This document shows positions 26,391 to 34,998 of a DNA stretch of 47,733 nucleotides, in pieces. Numbering within the stretch: position 1 is the stretch's first letter; every line of letters begins with the position of its first letter. The translations under genes were made by a program, and so were the position numbers. The DNA lies in NCBI RefSeq assembly GCF_000520955.1, contig NZ_JACC01000050.1, forward strand, positions 1 to 47,733. Direction: 5' to 3'. The notes beneath the pieces are model-generated. The model was not told where the DNA came from. It made no database searches and saw only the letters and a list, made by a program, of their open reading frames with translations. The DNA is from Aquimarina pacifica. GTDB lineage: Bacteria > Bacteroidota > Bacteroidia > Flavobacteriales > Flavobacteriaceae.

Positions 26391-27638
26391 TTACTCTACA
26401 CATTGTACTCCTTCATCTAGGTCTACATTAGTACCATAATTCGTTTCTAGATCACACACTTCTTGAGGAACCGTGGTTAGAGAATTAAAAGACAAAACTA
26501 AATAGTCTAAGTTAATTAGATTTCCAACTTCTACAGGAACACTCGTCAATGAATTAGAATACAATGTAAACTCTTCTAAATTCGTTAAATTACCTATCGT
26601 CTCAGGAAGACCTACCAATGAGTTATTGTTTAACAATAATGTTTTTAAACCTGTAAGTTGTCCTATCGTCTCAGGAAAATGACTAATCTTATTACTACTT
26701 AAATCGATATATTCAAGATGACTTAGATACCCTAATTCTTTCGTGAAACTTACAATATTACTATCACTAAGCTCTAATCGTGTTACATTTCCATCCTCGT
26801 GCGTTACGCCAGTCCATGAATTCATAGTTTCATCACCCAGATCCCAATCTAACACCCTATAATTTGCATCAAAAAAGAAGATTAATGATTCTCTATCTGT
26901 TGTCGGTTCGGCCCTTGTTACCGATATAGTATATTGCTGAGGTTCGCCGCTTTGAGAAGCTACTAAATACCGTACATCCGAAGTAAAATTATTCGGAACC
27001 TCACTAGCTGGAGATACCGACGCACCATCTGAGCTTTTTATCGTCGGTTTTAAAGAAAGATGCGACACTACTTCGGGAAAAGTAACTGTGACTGTATAAT
27101 TTTCCTGATCCACCACTCCTACTACATCTTCAGAAAGTTCTGGGTTTTCTGCCGCTCTAAAAACGAAAGACAAAAGTTCGTTTTCACTATTTCTTTTTGG
27201 GACAACGGCTACTCGGTAATTTTGAGTAGAACCACTTTCGGCTGTTACCGTATAAACAACAGGAGTAGTAAAATCCTATGTTTCTTGGCTATCAGGAGAT
27301 ACCGTTGCGTTTTCTGACAGTGTTATTGTTGGTGTTAATTGATTTAGTTCACTACCATAAGGAACGCTCGCCTTAATCGAACCGTCATTGTAAAGTATAC
27401 CTATTACATCTTGAGACAAGTCAGGGTTATCACTACTTCTGAAATTGAACGTAATTATTTCTTTTTCATTACTTAAAATTCCTGCACCACCATCATCGTC
27501 TTCTTCAATTATGTCATCATCGCCACCAGGAAATGATTTTTTATCATCACTACTACATGAAAACAGAAACATCCCTGTGAGTAAAAGAATCACTATTAGT
27601 TTTACTTTTTGTCGAAAATTTATTGTTCTAGTATACAC
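26391..27638 (-). pseudogene. LRR/DUF5018-like lipoprotein gene broken by one in-frame TAG
   Basis: A single reading frame of 416 codons runs from a GTG at 27638 to 26391, interrupted only by TAG at 27276-27278. The first part (120 residues) has a lipoprotein signal (FLFSC), an acidic linker and most of one DUF5018-like domain, ending SPDSQET. After the stop the frame continues DFTTPVVYTV, the expected next residues. A second such domain follows, then about five leucine-rich repeats and a tail shared with the intact neighbour (LTTVPQEVCDLE). In the neighbour the codon at this point is CAA (Gln), so a C-to-T change in CAG would explain the stop. The downstream part could restart at the ATG at 27173 but would lack a signal peptide. 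Confidence 0.8.
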
Positions 27639-27642
27639 TGTT

Positions 27643-27671
27643 GGTTGTTATTTCTTTTGTTTATAACAACC
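27643..27671 (-). repeat. Inverted repeat just upstream of the broken LRR gene
   Basis: GGTTGTTAT (27643-27651) and ATAACAACC (27663-27671) are perfect 9-base arms around 11 bases. The repeat ends four bases before the GTG start. It could be an operator or a leader hairpin. It is not followed by a T-run, so it is not a terminator. Confidence 0.55.
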
Positions 27672-27785
27672 TACTATATAATTACGCAAAAACATTCACC
27701 GTTTTCAGTGAAAAACAAATAATTAACAAATATGAAGTTACTCATTCACATCTATTGAATTTGAGTAAATTCTCAATAAAAAAGA

Positions 27786-27820
27786 AATCGCTCAAACAAG
27801 ATTTCTCTTGTAGAGCGATT
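27786..27820 (-). terminator. Hairpin terminator after the 27874-28797 lipoprotein gene
   Basis: AATCGCTC (27786-27793) pairs with GAGCGATT (27813-27820). Inside, ACAAGA (27796-27801) pairs with TCTTGT (27806-27811) around loop TTTC. On the minus strand the stem is followed by a T-rich run (TTTCTTTTTT). It lies 53 bases after the stop codon. Confidence 0.85.
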
Positions 27821-27873
27821 CCCAACTAAATAACCAACCAAAAAGTTATAATTGTTTAAGTGCTAATTCACTT

Positions 27874-28797
27874 TTATTTTGAAAGCTTCAAAAAATCCGC
27901 TTTTTTAATTCGTTTTGTTTGATTTTGGGTCTGTTGACCGCTTTTCGCATTTTTAAATTGTATAAGACCTCGTCCTACAAATTGGTAAACGGTCTCAGAA
28001 GCAGGATGAAACAATTCTATTTTACTATCATTGATAACGGATAATTCGAAGAATTCATTGCCCAAATAATCGTAATCAAGTGTTAAAGTTTTCCCATAAA
28101 AATTATTTACTATATCATTTACTTCATAGTGACCTATGTAATCATAATAGATATCATCTATAGAAAATCCATTTTGATCTCTAGAACTTTTAAAATTTTC
28201 TCCTGAACCAAAATATGCGAATTTTAAATAGTTTTCATTATCAAATTCATTCAAAGCTCCATAATCACTGGTAAACACTTTTTCCCAAGTTTCATATTCT
28301 TGAAGAAAATAATGAATGTTATCATAAAAGACTCTATCATAGTCAAAGTTGTTGCGCTGATATCCTATTAAAAAATAACTTGTATTACTAATTCTATCAT
28401 ATACCTCGATTTCGTTATTAGAAATTTGGGTGATCACAAGCTCATAAGTTCCATCAATATCATGACTAATATCAAGCTCCATTCTAAATGTATCATAAAA
28501 CCCTACATCGAGTCCGAAACCACCTCCATTACTTCCCATTCCTACCAAGTTATTATTGGCAAAAAAAGTTCCGTTTCTAAAAGATACCGTGAACGCACTT
28601 TGTAAAAAAGGAATTTCACCATTACCTCGTGTACGTTCTATATCTACATACCAGATTTCGTAATTGGTCAATAATGAATTCAAACTTATACTCGGTTCAT
28701 CAAAAAAAACATCTTCTTCGATAATAACTTCTGCTACACAAGAAGTTAGTAATAGCGAACCTAAAAAAATGGCTGAAAGTAATTTTAAAGTCTTCAT
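27874..28797 (-). CDS. Flavobacterial lipoprotein of unknown function
   Basis: 307 residues. The lipoprotein signal MKTLKLLSAIFLGSLLLTSC places the lipid Cys at 20. The rest is rich in aromatic residues and beta-strands, with conserved-looking segments YEIWYVDIERTRGNGEIPFLQ, FLIGYQRNNFDYDRVFYDN and a basic C-terminal tail (QTKRIKKADFLKLSK). I know similar proteins from other Flavobacteriaceae. My recollection is that some carry the label nicotinic acid mononucleotide adenylyltransferase, but no nucleotidyltransferase motif is visible here. It stands alone, divergent from gpsA, with its own terminator. Confidence 0.8.
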   Translation of the reverse strand: MKTLKLLSAIFLGSLLLTSCVAEVIIEEDVFFDEPSISLNSLLTNYEIWYVDIERTRGNGEIPFLQSAFTVSFRNGTFFANNNLVGMGSNGGGFGLDVGFYDTFRMELDISHDIDGTYELVITQISNNEIEVYDRISNTSYFLIGYQRNNFDYDRVFYDNIHYFLQEYETWEKVFTSDYGALNEFDNENYLKFAYFGSGENFKSSRDQNGFSIDDIYYDYIGHYEVNDIVNNFYGKTLTLDYDYLGNEFFELSVINDSKIELFHPASETVYQFVGRGLIQFKNAKSGQQTQNQTKRIKKADFLKLSK

Positions 28798-28898
28798 AAG
28801 GTATGTGCTTTATTAATTTTGAAATAGTAGTAACCAAAACGCATGCCAAACTTTTAATTAATTGATTTTCAGTTTTTTAATATGCTGTGTATTTTCAC

Positions 28899-28906
28899 TA
28901 TTTTTG
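28899..28906 (+). promoter_or_regulatory. -7 promoter box for gpsA
   Basis: TATTTTTG fits TAnnTTTG exactly and lies 17 bases before the ATG at 28924. This implies a very short leader. It also argues against the in-frame ATG at 28882, which lies upstream of the box. Confidence 0.55.
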
Positions 28907-28923
28907 AACTAACAATTACAATC

Positions 28924-29919
28924 ATGGAACAAAATCCAAAATTTGCTGTTATAGGTGGAGGAAGCTGGGCTACGGCCATTGTAAAAATGCTAACCGAAAA
29001 TTTAACCGAAATCGGGTGGTATATGCGCAGTAACTATGCTCTTGAACATATAAAAAGACAGAAACACAATCCTAACTACTTGAGCTCTGTAGAGTTTAAG
29101 ATCAAACAACTAAAATTAACTAATGATATTAATGAAGCAGTAGCATATGCTGATTACCTAATTTTTGCTATCCCATCAGCCTTTCTAAACAGCGAACTTC
29201 AGAAGCTTACGGTCCCACTTACTGATAAAATCATTTTCTCTGCCATCAAAGGAATTGTTCCCGAAACAGGACTAATTGTTGGAGAGCATTTTAACGATAT
29301 TTATAAAATCCCGTTTAACAATATTGGTGTTATAACAGGTCCCTGTCATGCCGAAGAAGTTGCTTTAGAACGCTTGTCTTATTTAACAATCGCCTCTAGT
29401 GATGAAGAAAAGGCTCAAATGATGGCCAACCAATTAAGTAGTTATTATATTAAATGTAAAACAAGTGATGATATTATTGGTACAGAATATGCCGCAGTAT
29501 TAAAAAACATCTATTCTGTAGCTGCAGGAATTGCGCACGGACTAGGATATGGAGATAATTTTCAGAGTGTTTTAATGAGTAATGCAATTCGAGAAATGAA
29601 ACGTTTTATTAAGAAAGTACACAAAATGAAGCGTAACATTAACGATTCTGCTTACTTAGGAGATCTATTAGTAACTGGATACTCTGTTTTTTCTCGTAAT
29701 CGCATGTTTGGTAATATGATTGGTAAAGGATATACTGTTATGAGTGCACAAATGGAAATGAATATGATTGCCGAAGGATATTATGCTGCCAAAACTGCTT
29801 ATGAATTAGATGCCAATAAAGCAACCAGAACACCTATAATCGATGCGGTACATGATATTTTATACGAAAACAAGAATCCTAAAAAAGTATTTAAAAAGCT
29901 AACCGAAAAACTAGATTAA
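28924..29919 (+). CDS. gpsA: NAD(P)H-dependent glycerol-3-phosphate dehydrogenase
   Basis: 331 residues from the ATG that precedes EQNPKFAVIGGGSWATAIVK. An upstream ATG at 28882 would add 14 unlikely residues and precede the promoter box. The Rossmann motif GGGSWATA is at 11-18. GPCHAEEVA and AVLKNIYSVAAGIAHGLGYGDN carry the substrate-binding and catalytic Lys residues of GpsA. The enzyme reduces dihydroxyacetone phosphate to sn-glycerol-3-phosphate for phospholipid synthesis in the cytoplasm. It is the first of four plus-strand genes with short gaps. Confidence 0.92.
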   Translation: MEQNPKFAVIGGGSWATAIVKMLTENLTEIGWYMRSNYALEHIKRQKHNPNYLSSVEFKIKQLKLTNDINEAVAYADYLIFAIPSAFLNSELQKLTVPLTDKIIFSAIKGIVPETGLIVGEHFNDIYKIPFNNIGVITGPCHAEEVALERLSYLTIASSDEEKAQMMANQLSSYYIKCKTSDDIIGTEYAAVLKNIYSVAAGIAHGLGYGDNFQSVLMSNAIREMKRFIKKVHKMKRNINDSAYLGDLLVTGYSVFSRNRMFGNMIGKGYTVMSAQMEMNMIAEGYYAAKTAYELDANKATRTPIIDAVHDILYENKNPKKVFKKLTEKLD

Positions 29920-29966
29920 TTATTCTTATCTTCAAACTATTATTTTTCATCAAAAAAACATATCTA

Positions 29967-30422
29967 ATGGAGGCACTTATTGAAACTTTTTATACTGCTT
30001 TAAATAATGGTGATGCAGAGACAATGGCATCCTGTTATCATGATGAAATCATTTTTGAAGATCCCGCATTTGGAACCTTAAAAGGAGAACGCGCAAAAAA
30101 CATGTGGCGTATGTTATGTAAGAATGGCAAAGGATTTAGAGTAGAGTTTTCTCAAGTAGAGGCTAATGAAAATAACGGAAAAGCCCATTGGGAGGCTTGG
30201 TACACTTTTAGCAAAACTGCAAGATCTGTTCATAATAAGATTGATGCAAAATTTGAGTTCAAAGACGGAAAAATTATAAAACATACAGATTATTTTGATA
30301 TACACAGATGGGCATCACAAGCGATGGGATGGAAAGGAAAACTATTTGGCGGTATGAATTTTTTCAAAAAGAAAGTAAATGAACAGAGTAATCTTACTTT
30401 GGACAAGTTTATAGGTTCTTGA
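29967..30422 (+). CDS. NTF2-like (SnoaL-type) protein
   Basis: 151 residues forming one NTF2-like domain: LIETFYTALNNGDAETMASCYHDEIIFEDPAFG, then GKAHWEAWYTFSKTARSVHN and FEFKDGKIIKHTDYFDIHRW. Proteins of this type bind or isomerise small molecules in a conical pocket. The substrate cannot be read from the sequence. It lies 47 bases after gpsA and 19 before the sulfurtransferase, so it may be cotranscribed with them. No signal peptide. Confidence 0.85.
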   Translation: MEALIETFYTALNNGDAETMASCYHDEIIFEDPAFGTLKGERAKNMWRMLCKNGKGFRVEFSQVEANENNGKAHWEAWYTFSKTARSVHNKIDAKFEFKDGKIIKHTDYFDIHRWASQAMGWKGKLFGGMNFFKKKVNEQSNLTLDKFIGS

Positions 30423-30441
30423 TTTTTTGAAAATTTGATCC

Positions 30442-31293
30442 ATGAATACTCTTGAAATTACACAACCTCTTGTTTCTATAGATTGGCTTTCTAAACATCT
30501 GAATCACCCTAATCTCATAGTACTCGATACTACCATACCAAAGATCGCTTCGCAAAAGGCAGAACAATATTCAGGCCTTGGTATAAAAAATGCGCGTTTT
30601 TTTGATATCAAAAAAACATTCTCAAATATAAATACAGAGATCCCAAATATGCTACCTTCAACAGAACAGTTTGTAAAAGGATGCATGTCATTAGGAATAT
30701 CTAATCATCATACTATTGTAGTTTATGACACCTTAGGAATATATTCTAGCCCAAGGGTATGGTGGATGTTTAAAATAATGGGGCATCATAATATTGCTGT
30801 TTTAGATGGGGGCTTTCCGGCATGGAAAAAAGCAGACTTACCTTCTGAACCTATTAATACAAATAAAAAAACATATAATATTGAGAATTTTGATGCTGAA
30901 ATGAATCATGAATTAGTAATAGATGCCTCTTCGCTAATCAATCAAATTGACAATAAAAACAGCCTAATTTTGGATGCTCGTTCTCCTGGTCGATTTAATG
31001 CACTAGAACCAGAACCTAGAGCTAGCCTTACTGGTGGGCATATCCCAAATTCGATCAACTTGCATTATATGCAGTTACTTGATAACGGCAAAATGTTACC
31101 AATTCCTGAACTAAAGCAGATTTTTAATAAATTGAAGATCAAGGATACAAAACTAATATTTACCTGTGGATCAGGAATTACAGCCTGCATTCTTATGTTA
31201 GGTGCAGCATTAGCAGGCTATCATAATGTATCTGTATATGATGGATCGTGGAGCGAATGGGGACAGTTAGATGGTGTACCTATTGATTGCTAA
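30442..31293 (+). CDS. sseA: 3-mercaptopyruvate/thiosulfate sulfurtransferase
   Basis: 283 residues with two rhodanese domains (about 8-130 and 155-280). The first lacks the catalytic Cys. The second has Cys242 in the loop CGSGITA, which is the form typical of mercaptopyruvate sulfurtransferases. LDARSPGRFNALEPEPRASLTGGHIPNSINL is the usual inter-domain and second-domain signature. It transfers sulfane sulfur from 3-mercaptopyruvate or thiosulfate to a thiol or cyanide acceptor. Cytoplasmic. It lies between the NTF2-like and GH3 genes on the plus strand. Confidence 0.88.
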   Translation: MNTLEITQPLVSIDWLSKHLNHPNLIVLDTTIPKIASQKAEQYSGLGIKNARFFDIKKTFSNINTEIPNMLPSTEQFVKGCMSLGISNHHTIVVYDTLGIYSSPRVWWMFKIMGHHNIAVLDGGFPAWKKADLPSEPINTNKKTYNIENFDAEMNHELVIDASSLINQIDNKNSLILDARSPGRFNALEPEPRASLTGGHIPNSINLHYMQLLDNGKMLPIPELKQIFNKLKIKDTKLIFTCGSGITACILMLGAALAGYHNVSVYDGSWSEWGQLDGVPIDC

Positions 31294-31322
31294 AATTACC
31301 CTAACCTACTTAATCATACATT

Positions 31323-32426
31323 ATGACTTATTTTTTTCGCTTAACTTTCTTTTTAACTTTATTCTCTATTGCTGGATACGCACAAAAAATTCCTAAATTC
31401 GGATTGCACGATTTTTACACCTATAACTCTGAATTAGAATATACTGTTGATTCTATTTTTAATACACTTAGCGATCGACAAAAAGTTGCTCAAATGATTA
31501 TTACCTCTGGTGGTGAAATTGGCAAACCCGAAGCTACGGTAAAGAAATTGGCAGAGCAAGAGGCTATAGGAGGAGTTGTATACCTTAAAGGAAGTAAGTC
31601 AAAACATATTGAACACATTAATGTCCTCAATACTATTACAAAAAATAATAAATCCATCCCACTCCTATTCAGTATGGATGCTGAACCTAGTTTATTTGCA
31701 AGTAGAATTAAAGGGGCACGTGATGTTGGTAAAACTATAGACATCAAAACAGAAGCAAAATCTGATTCTGTTGTCAATATTATTAATAGTGAACTAAGAG
31801 AGATAGGAGTGCATCATAATTATGCACCGGTATTAGATATTAGCCCTAATAACGAAGCCATTAAATCCCGAAGTTATGGTAATGATAAAGAAGCTGTGGT
31901 TAAATTGGCAAATCAATTTATAAAATGCACACAAGAAGGAGGTGTTATAGCTACTGCGAAACATTTCCCTGGACACGGTTTGGTAAAGGGAGATACTCAC
32001 AAACAAAGTGTATATATAGATGGACCTTTATTAGAAGTCGATAACTATAAAAAAATTATTGAAGATGGTGTATTATCAATAATGGTAGCACATATCACTA
32101 TCAAAAATAATGAAGAGTATGCTACAGATGGAATTCCGTCAAGTTGTTCGAGAAAAATAGTAACGGATTTATTAAAAAAGAAAATGGGGTTTAAAGGTGT
32201 GGTTATTTCTGATGCATTAAACATTATGAAGGCAGTCACTATCCTTGATAATGCTCCGCTTCGAGCTTCAAAAGCGGGTTGTGATCTAATTTTGATGCCA
32301 AAAGACGAAATAAAAACTATTACATCTATTCTTACCGAAATGAAAATCAATGCTGATTATAAAAGGCAAGTAGTACAATCCGTAAAAAAAATATTGCGAC
32401 TCAAGATTTGTGCAGGTTTAATATAG
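31323..32426 (+). CDS. GH3 family beta-N-acetylhexosaminidase (NagZ-like)
   Basis: 367 residues, a single GH3 N-terminal barrel as in NagZ. The signal peptide is MTYFFRLTFFLTLFSIAGYAQ. The motif KHFPGHG (213-219) with Asp224 and His226 (GDTH) is the catalytic dyad region of NagZ-type enzymes. Asp297 in VVISDALNIM is the expected nucleophile (NagZ has SDDL). It probably removes terminal GlcNAc from muropeptides or chitin fragments. The signal peptide implies action outside the cytoplasm, unlike E. coli NagZ. It ends 35 bases before a convergent gene. Confidence 0.85.
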   Translation: MTYFFRLTFFLTLFSIAGYAQKIPKFGLHDFYTYNSELEYTVDSIFNTLSDRQKVAQMIITSGGEIGKPEATVKKLAEQEAIGGVVYLKGSKSKHIEHINVLNTITKNNKSIPLLFSMDAEPSLFASRIKGARDVGKTIDIKTEAKSDSVVNIINSELREIGVHHNYAPVLDISPNNEAIKSRSYGNDKEAVVKLANQFIKCTQEGGVIATAKHFPGHGLVKGDTHKQSVYIDGPLLEVDNYKKIIEDGVLSIMVAHITIKNNEEYATDGIPSSCSRKIVTDLLKKKMGFKGVVISDALNIMKAVTILDNAPLRASKAGCDLILMPKDEIKTITSILTEMKINADYKRQVVQSVKKILRLKICAGLI

Positions 32427-32461
32427 ATGATCTGAGAATTTTGACTGGGTATCAGTTATTC

Positions 32462-32800
32462 TCATTGTTCTTGTCTTAACTTATGATGTAAAGCCATATA
32501 AAAATCAAAAACAGCCTCCCTAATCATATTATCATCCTTTAAATCAAACTGCTTTGCATAAGTACTTGAGGTAATATAATACCACTCGCATAATTGATCT
32601 GTCTGTTTCGTAAAACCCATAAAACCCAAAATAACTGCGCTCAATTCTATCGGATATGAAGACGTATCAAAACCTACGGTTCGTAATTCATTGATAAATC
32701 GAATCCCCAATAATTCATTCTTAATCAAGAATAATATTAAATCATGTTGTTTTGATAGTTTAAAATTAGGTAAATACTTAACATCACGGTTTACATCCAT
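32462..32800 (-). CDS. Small hypothetical protein
   Basis: 112 residues if started at the ATG at 32800 (MDVNRDVKYLPNFKLS); the frame stays open to an earlier ATG at 32839. The protein is soluble and mostly helical, with the segments LILFLIKNELLGIRFINEL, AVILGFMGFTKQTDQLCEWYY and a C-terminal FDFYMALHHKLRQ. I do not recognise the family. It may be a helical-bundle protein. It is convergent with the GH3 gene and separated by 253 bases from the XRE gene upstream, a gap without a visible gene. Confidence 0.6.
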   Translation of the reverse strand: MDVNRDVKYLPNFKLSKQHDLILFLIKNELLGIRFINELRTVGFDTSSYPIELSAVILGFMGFTKQTDQLCEWYYITSSTYAKQFDLKDDNMIREAVFDFYMALHHKLRQEQ

Positions 32801-33053
32801 ATTTGTAAATTTTATATTTAAAAGAAACAGGTGGTACACAATGCATAAAATACTTATGTACTGGTTTTTGATTACTCATCTATTCTAGAAATACGTACCT
32901 TTTCTGAAGAAAAAAGGCAAATAGAATTACAGGGATAGGAATCTATAATTCTGGTCTATCGGACTCTGATATTTTACACAAAATTCAGTATTGGCGTTAT
33001 CTGATTGCACCCTTATACCAACAATGTGCAAAATATACTTTTATATTATTCTG

Positions 33054-33359
33054 TTATTTTTTTAATGTTCTTCTGTAGGCTGCTTTTTCTTCAGCTACTT
33101 TAAGCACTTCATTTGAGCAATCCATTTCGTAAATATGTTTTGCCAACCGATCACTTTTATACTCATTCTGCAATTTATCTATATTAAGATCAAAAGTGTC
33201 TGCTAATTTGCTAAGTCTCTTGTCATCAAAATCCCTTTTCCCATTTTCGATTTTACTAAGATTTGCAGCATCAAGATCTAATCGGGCTGCTAATTGTGTT
33301 AACGTGAGCCCTTTTTTTGTTCTTAGCATTCGAATATATTCTCCAAAAGTTTCTTTCAT
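33054..33359 (-). CDS. XRE-family transcriptional regulator
   Basis: 101 residues from the ATG at 33359. A TTG four codons earlier also leaves the frame open but lies inside the operator. The HTH domain covers about 8-60 (IRMLRTKKGLTLTQLAARLDLDAANLSKIENGKR). A 40-residue helical tail follows. This is the size and look of controller or small repressor proteins. In Flavobacteriia very similar regulators often accompany DNA methyltransferases, but none is present here. An inverted repeat and promoter lie directly upstream, consistent with autoregulation. Confidence 0.88.
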   Translation of the reverse strand: MKETFGEYIRMLRTKKGLTLTQLAARLDLDAANLSKIENGKRDFDDKRLSKLADTFDLNIDKLQNEYKSDRLAKHIYEMDCSNEVLKVAEEKAAYRRTLKK

Positions 33360-33364
33360 TTGAC

Positions 33365-33411
33365 TTGTCAATTCATGACAAATTTAGTGATTTTTTATCA
33401 TATCTAATCAA
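33365..33411 (-). promoter_or_regulatory. Promoter and operator of the XRE regulator
   Basis: On the minus strand a TTG (33409-33411) lies 22 bases before TAAATTTG (33379-33386), an exact TAnnTTTG box. TTGTCA (33365-33370), five bases and TGACAA (33376-33381) form a perfect inverted repeat. It overlaps the end of the box and stops five bases before the ATG. Binding of a dimer would block transcription start. Confidence 0.65.
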
Positions 33412-33418
33412 GACCTTC

Positions 33419-33721
33419 TTATAATTTAATTCCTTTTACCAAAAAAGTTGCTTTAATAGAGTCTTCCTTAAGATGTAAAAATTCTTTCCTTCTTTTATCA
33501 TCACTAAAATTTTTAAAGTCTTGTTCTGATGCAAAAGAAATAAAGTGTATTTCATATGGAATATCTTTTTTTCTAGATATAAAAGTTTCTTTTGTAGGTC
33601 TTAGACGATATATTAATTCTCCTTGATAATCGTTAAGTATAGGGATCGCTAATTCTTCAAATTGATGAAAAACTTCTTCTTTTCCTTCTTTGATAAAAAT
33701 CATCATTGTAATGTAAATCAT
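33419..33721 (-). CDS. DUF1330-like / ferredoxin-like fold small protein
   Basis: 100 residues from the ATG at 33721 (MIYITMMIFIKEGKEEVFHQFE). An earlier ATG at 33751 would overlap the end of dprA. The pattern of beta-alpha-beta units (ITMMIFIKEGKEEVFHQFEELAIPILNDYQGELIYRL ... YEIHFISFASEQDFKNF) matches the dimeric alpha/beta-barrel type that includes DUF1330, EthD and antibiotic-biosynthesis monooxygenase-like proteins. No catalytic residue can be named. It follows dprA by 16 bases on the same strand. Confidence 0.7.
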   Translation of the reverse strand: MIYITMMIFIKEGKEEVFHQFEELAIPILNDYQGELIYRLRPTKETFISRKKDIPYEIHFISFASEQDFKNFSDDKRRKEFLHLKEDSIKATFLVKGIKL

Positions 33722-33737
33722 ATATGCTTGATCTAAA

Positions 33738-34838
33738 TTAAACCACCTCAAACAGCTTCCCTGGCAAAGGTTTAATTACTCCCTTGAGTTCCATGTTTAA
33801 CAAAACAGAAGCTGCTCTAAAAGTAGGTATCTGACATTGCAGGGCAATAACATCAAGTAATTCTTTTCCTTGTGATGTTAAAAAATCATGAATCTTTTTT
33901 TCTTCTTCATTTAATTCTATGAATAACTTTTTTTGTACGGGTTGTTGTTTTTGATCAAGTTCCCAATTGAGCATATAAATAAGATCTGCAGCACTAGTCA
34001 ACATATGGGCACGATTTGTTTTTATCAGCATATTACACCCTTTACTAAGCGGGTCATTTGCACGACCCGGTACTGCAAATACATCTCTATTATAAGAATT
34101 TGCCAACTCAGCGGTGACTAATGAGCCTCCTTTGTCAGCACTTTCGATCACTATCGTAGCTTCACTCAATCCCGCAATGATTCGATTGCGACTCAAAAAA
34201 TTCTTACGATCAAAGGTATCAGTACTCCAAAAATCTGTAAAAAACCCTCCGTTTTCCTCTATCTGAGCCACATACTTTTTGTGAGTTTTTGGATATATTT
34301 GATTGAGTCCGTGCGCCAGACATCCCACGGTTTGTAGATTGTGTTTTACAGCAGCGCATTGTGCTGTAATATCAACCCCATATGCAAAACCAGAGACAAT
34401 TACCGGATCTAATGGTGCCAGAGTAGCAATCAATTCTTCACAAAACTTTACTCCGTACCGTGTAACTTTGCGTGTCCCTACTATACTTATTAACTTTCTG
34501 TTGGTCAGGTCAATATTTCCTGAACTAAAAAGCACTACCGGACTATCAATACAATGCTTCAATTTCTCAGGATACCCAGGCTGATCATATACTTGACACC
34601 TAATATTATTGTTTTCTATAAACTTTAATTCATTTTCTGCTGCATGACGATGGGATGGATTATGAAGATCCTTAATTTTTACGGTTCCTATACCATCAAT
34701 TTTTAATAAGTTTTTTGGTTTTTCTTCGAGAACACCTTCTGCAGATCCTACTTCTCGTATTAATTTTTTAATAGAGTTATCCCCAAGATTAGCTACTTTT
34801 TTAAGGCTCAATAACGCAAGAAGAGTATCAGTTGTCAT
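33738..34838 (-). CDS. dprA: DNA-processing protein DprA
   Basis: 366 residues from the ATG at 34838 (MTTDTLLALLSLKKVANLG). Other in-frame ATGs are at 34847 and 34862. It has an N-terminal helix-hairpin-helix region (about 1-70) and a Rossmann-like DNA-binding core (SIVGTRKVTRYG, VSGFAYGVDITAQ, ESADKGGSLVTAELANSYNRDVFAVPG, KGCNMLI). A C-terminal winged-helix domain follows (about 305-366). DprA binds incoming single-stranded DNA and loads RecA during natural transformation. It is divergent from the HU-CCDC81/SPOR gene. Confidence 0.94.
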   Translation of the reverse strand: MTTDTLLALLSLKKVANLGDNSIKKLIREVGSAEGVLEEKPKNLLKIDGIGTVKIKDLHNPSHRHAAENELKFIENNNIRCQVYDQPGYPEKLKHCIDSPVVLFSSGNIDLTNRKLISIVGTRKVTRYGVKFCEELIATLAPLDPVIVSGFAYGVDITAQCAAVKHNLQTVGCLAHGLNQIYPKTHKKYVAQIEENGGFFTDFWSTDTFDRKNFLSRNRIIAGLSEATIVIESADKGGSLVTAELANSYNRDVFAVPGRANDPLSKGCNMLIKTNRAHMLTSAADLIYMLNWELDQKQQPVQKKLFIELNEEEKKIHDFLTSQGKELLDVIALQCQIPTFRAASVLLNMELKGVIKPLPGKLFEVV

Positions 34839-34896
34839 GTAATTCATTGATAAGTAGTGCAAGAAACAAAAAATATTAAACTGTTAATAAATTCGA

Positions 34897-34936
34897 CAAA
34901 GATAGTTTTTATGAATTCCATTTTTTTATACCTTTG
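34897..34936. promoter_or_regulatory. Back-to-back promoters for dprA and the SPOR-protein gene
   Basis: Minus strand: TATCTTTG at 34897-34904, facing dprA. Plus strand: TACCTTTG at 34929-34936, facing the gene at 34999. Both are exact TAnnTTTG boxes and are only 24 bases apart, so each box falls in the -33 region of the other promoter. Confidence 0.6.
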
Positions 34937-34998
34937 AGTAGACAGAAAACCTCACTATTACGGTAAATTTTGGGGATATTAATTTTTTAGAAGGGGCT

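Noticed and set aside
26391..27638. Two separate genes (120 and 260 residues) instead of one broken gene
   Set aside because: Both parts are in one frame, the residues after the TAG continue the interrupted domain, and the second part lacks a signal peptide.
27874..28797. Annotation as nicotinic acid mononucleotide adenylyltransferase
   Set aside because: No HxGH or other nucleotidyltransferase motif is present, and the protein is a lipoprotein.
28882..28923. Earlier ATG as the gpsA start
   Set aside because: It lies upstream of the TATTTTTG promoter box and adds residues not expected before the Rossmann fold.
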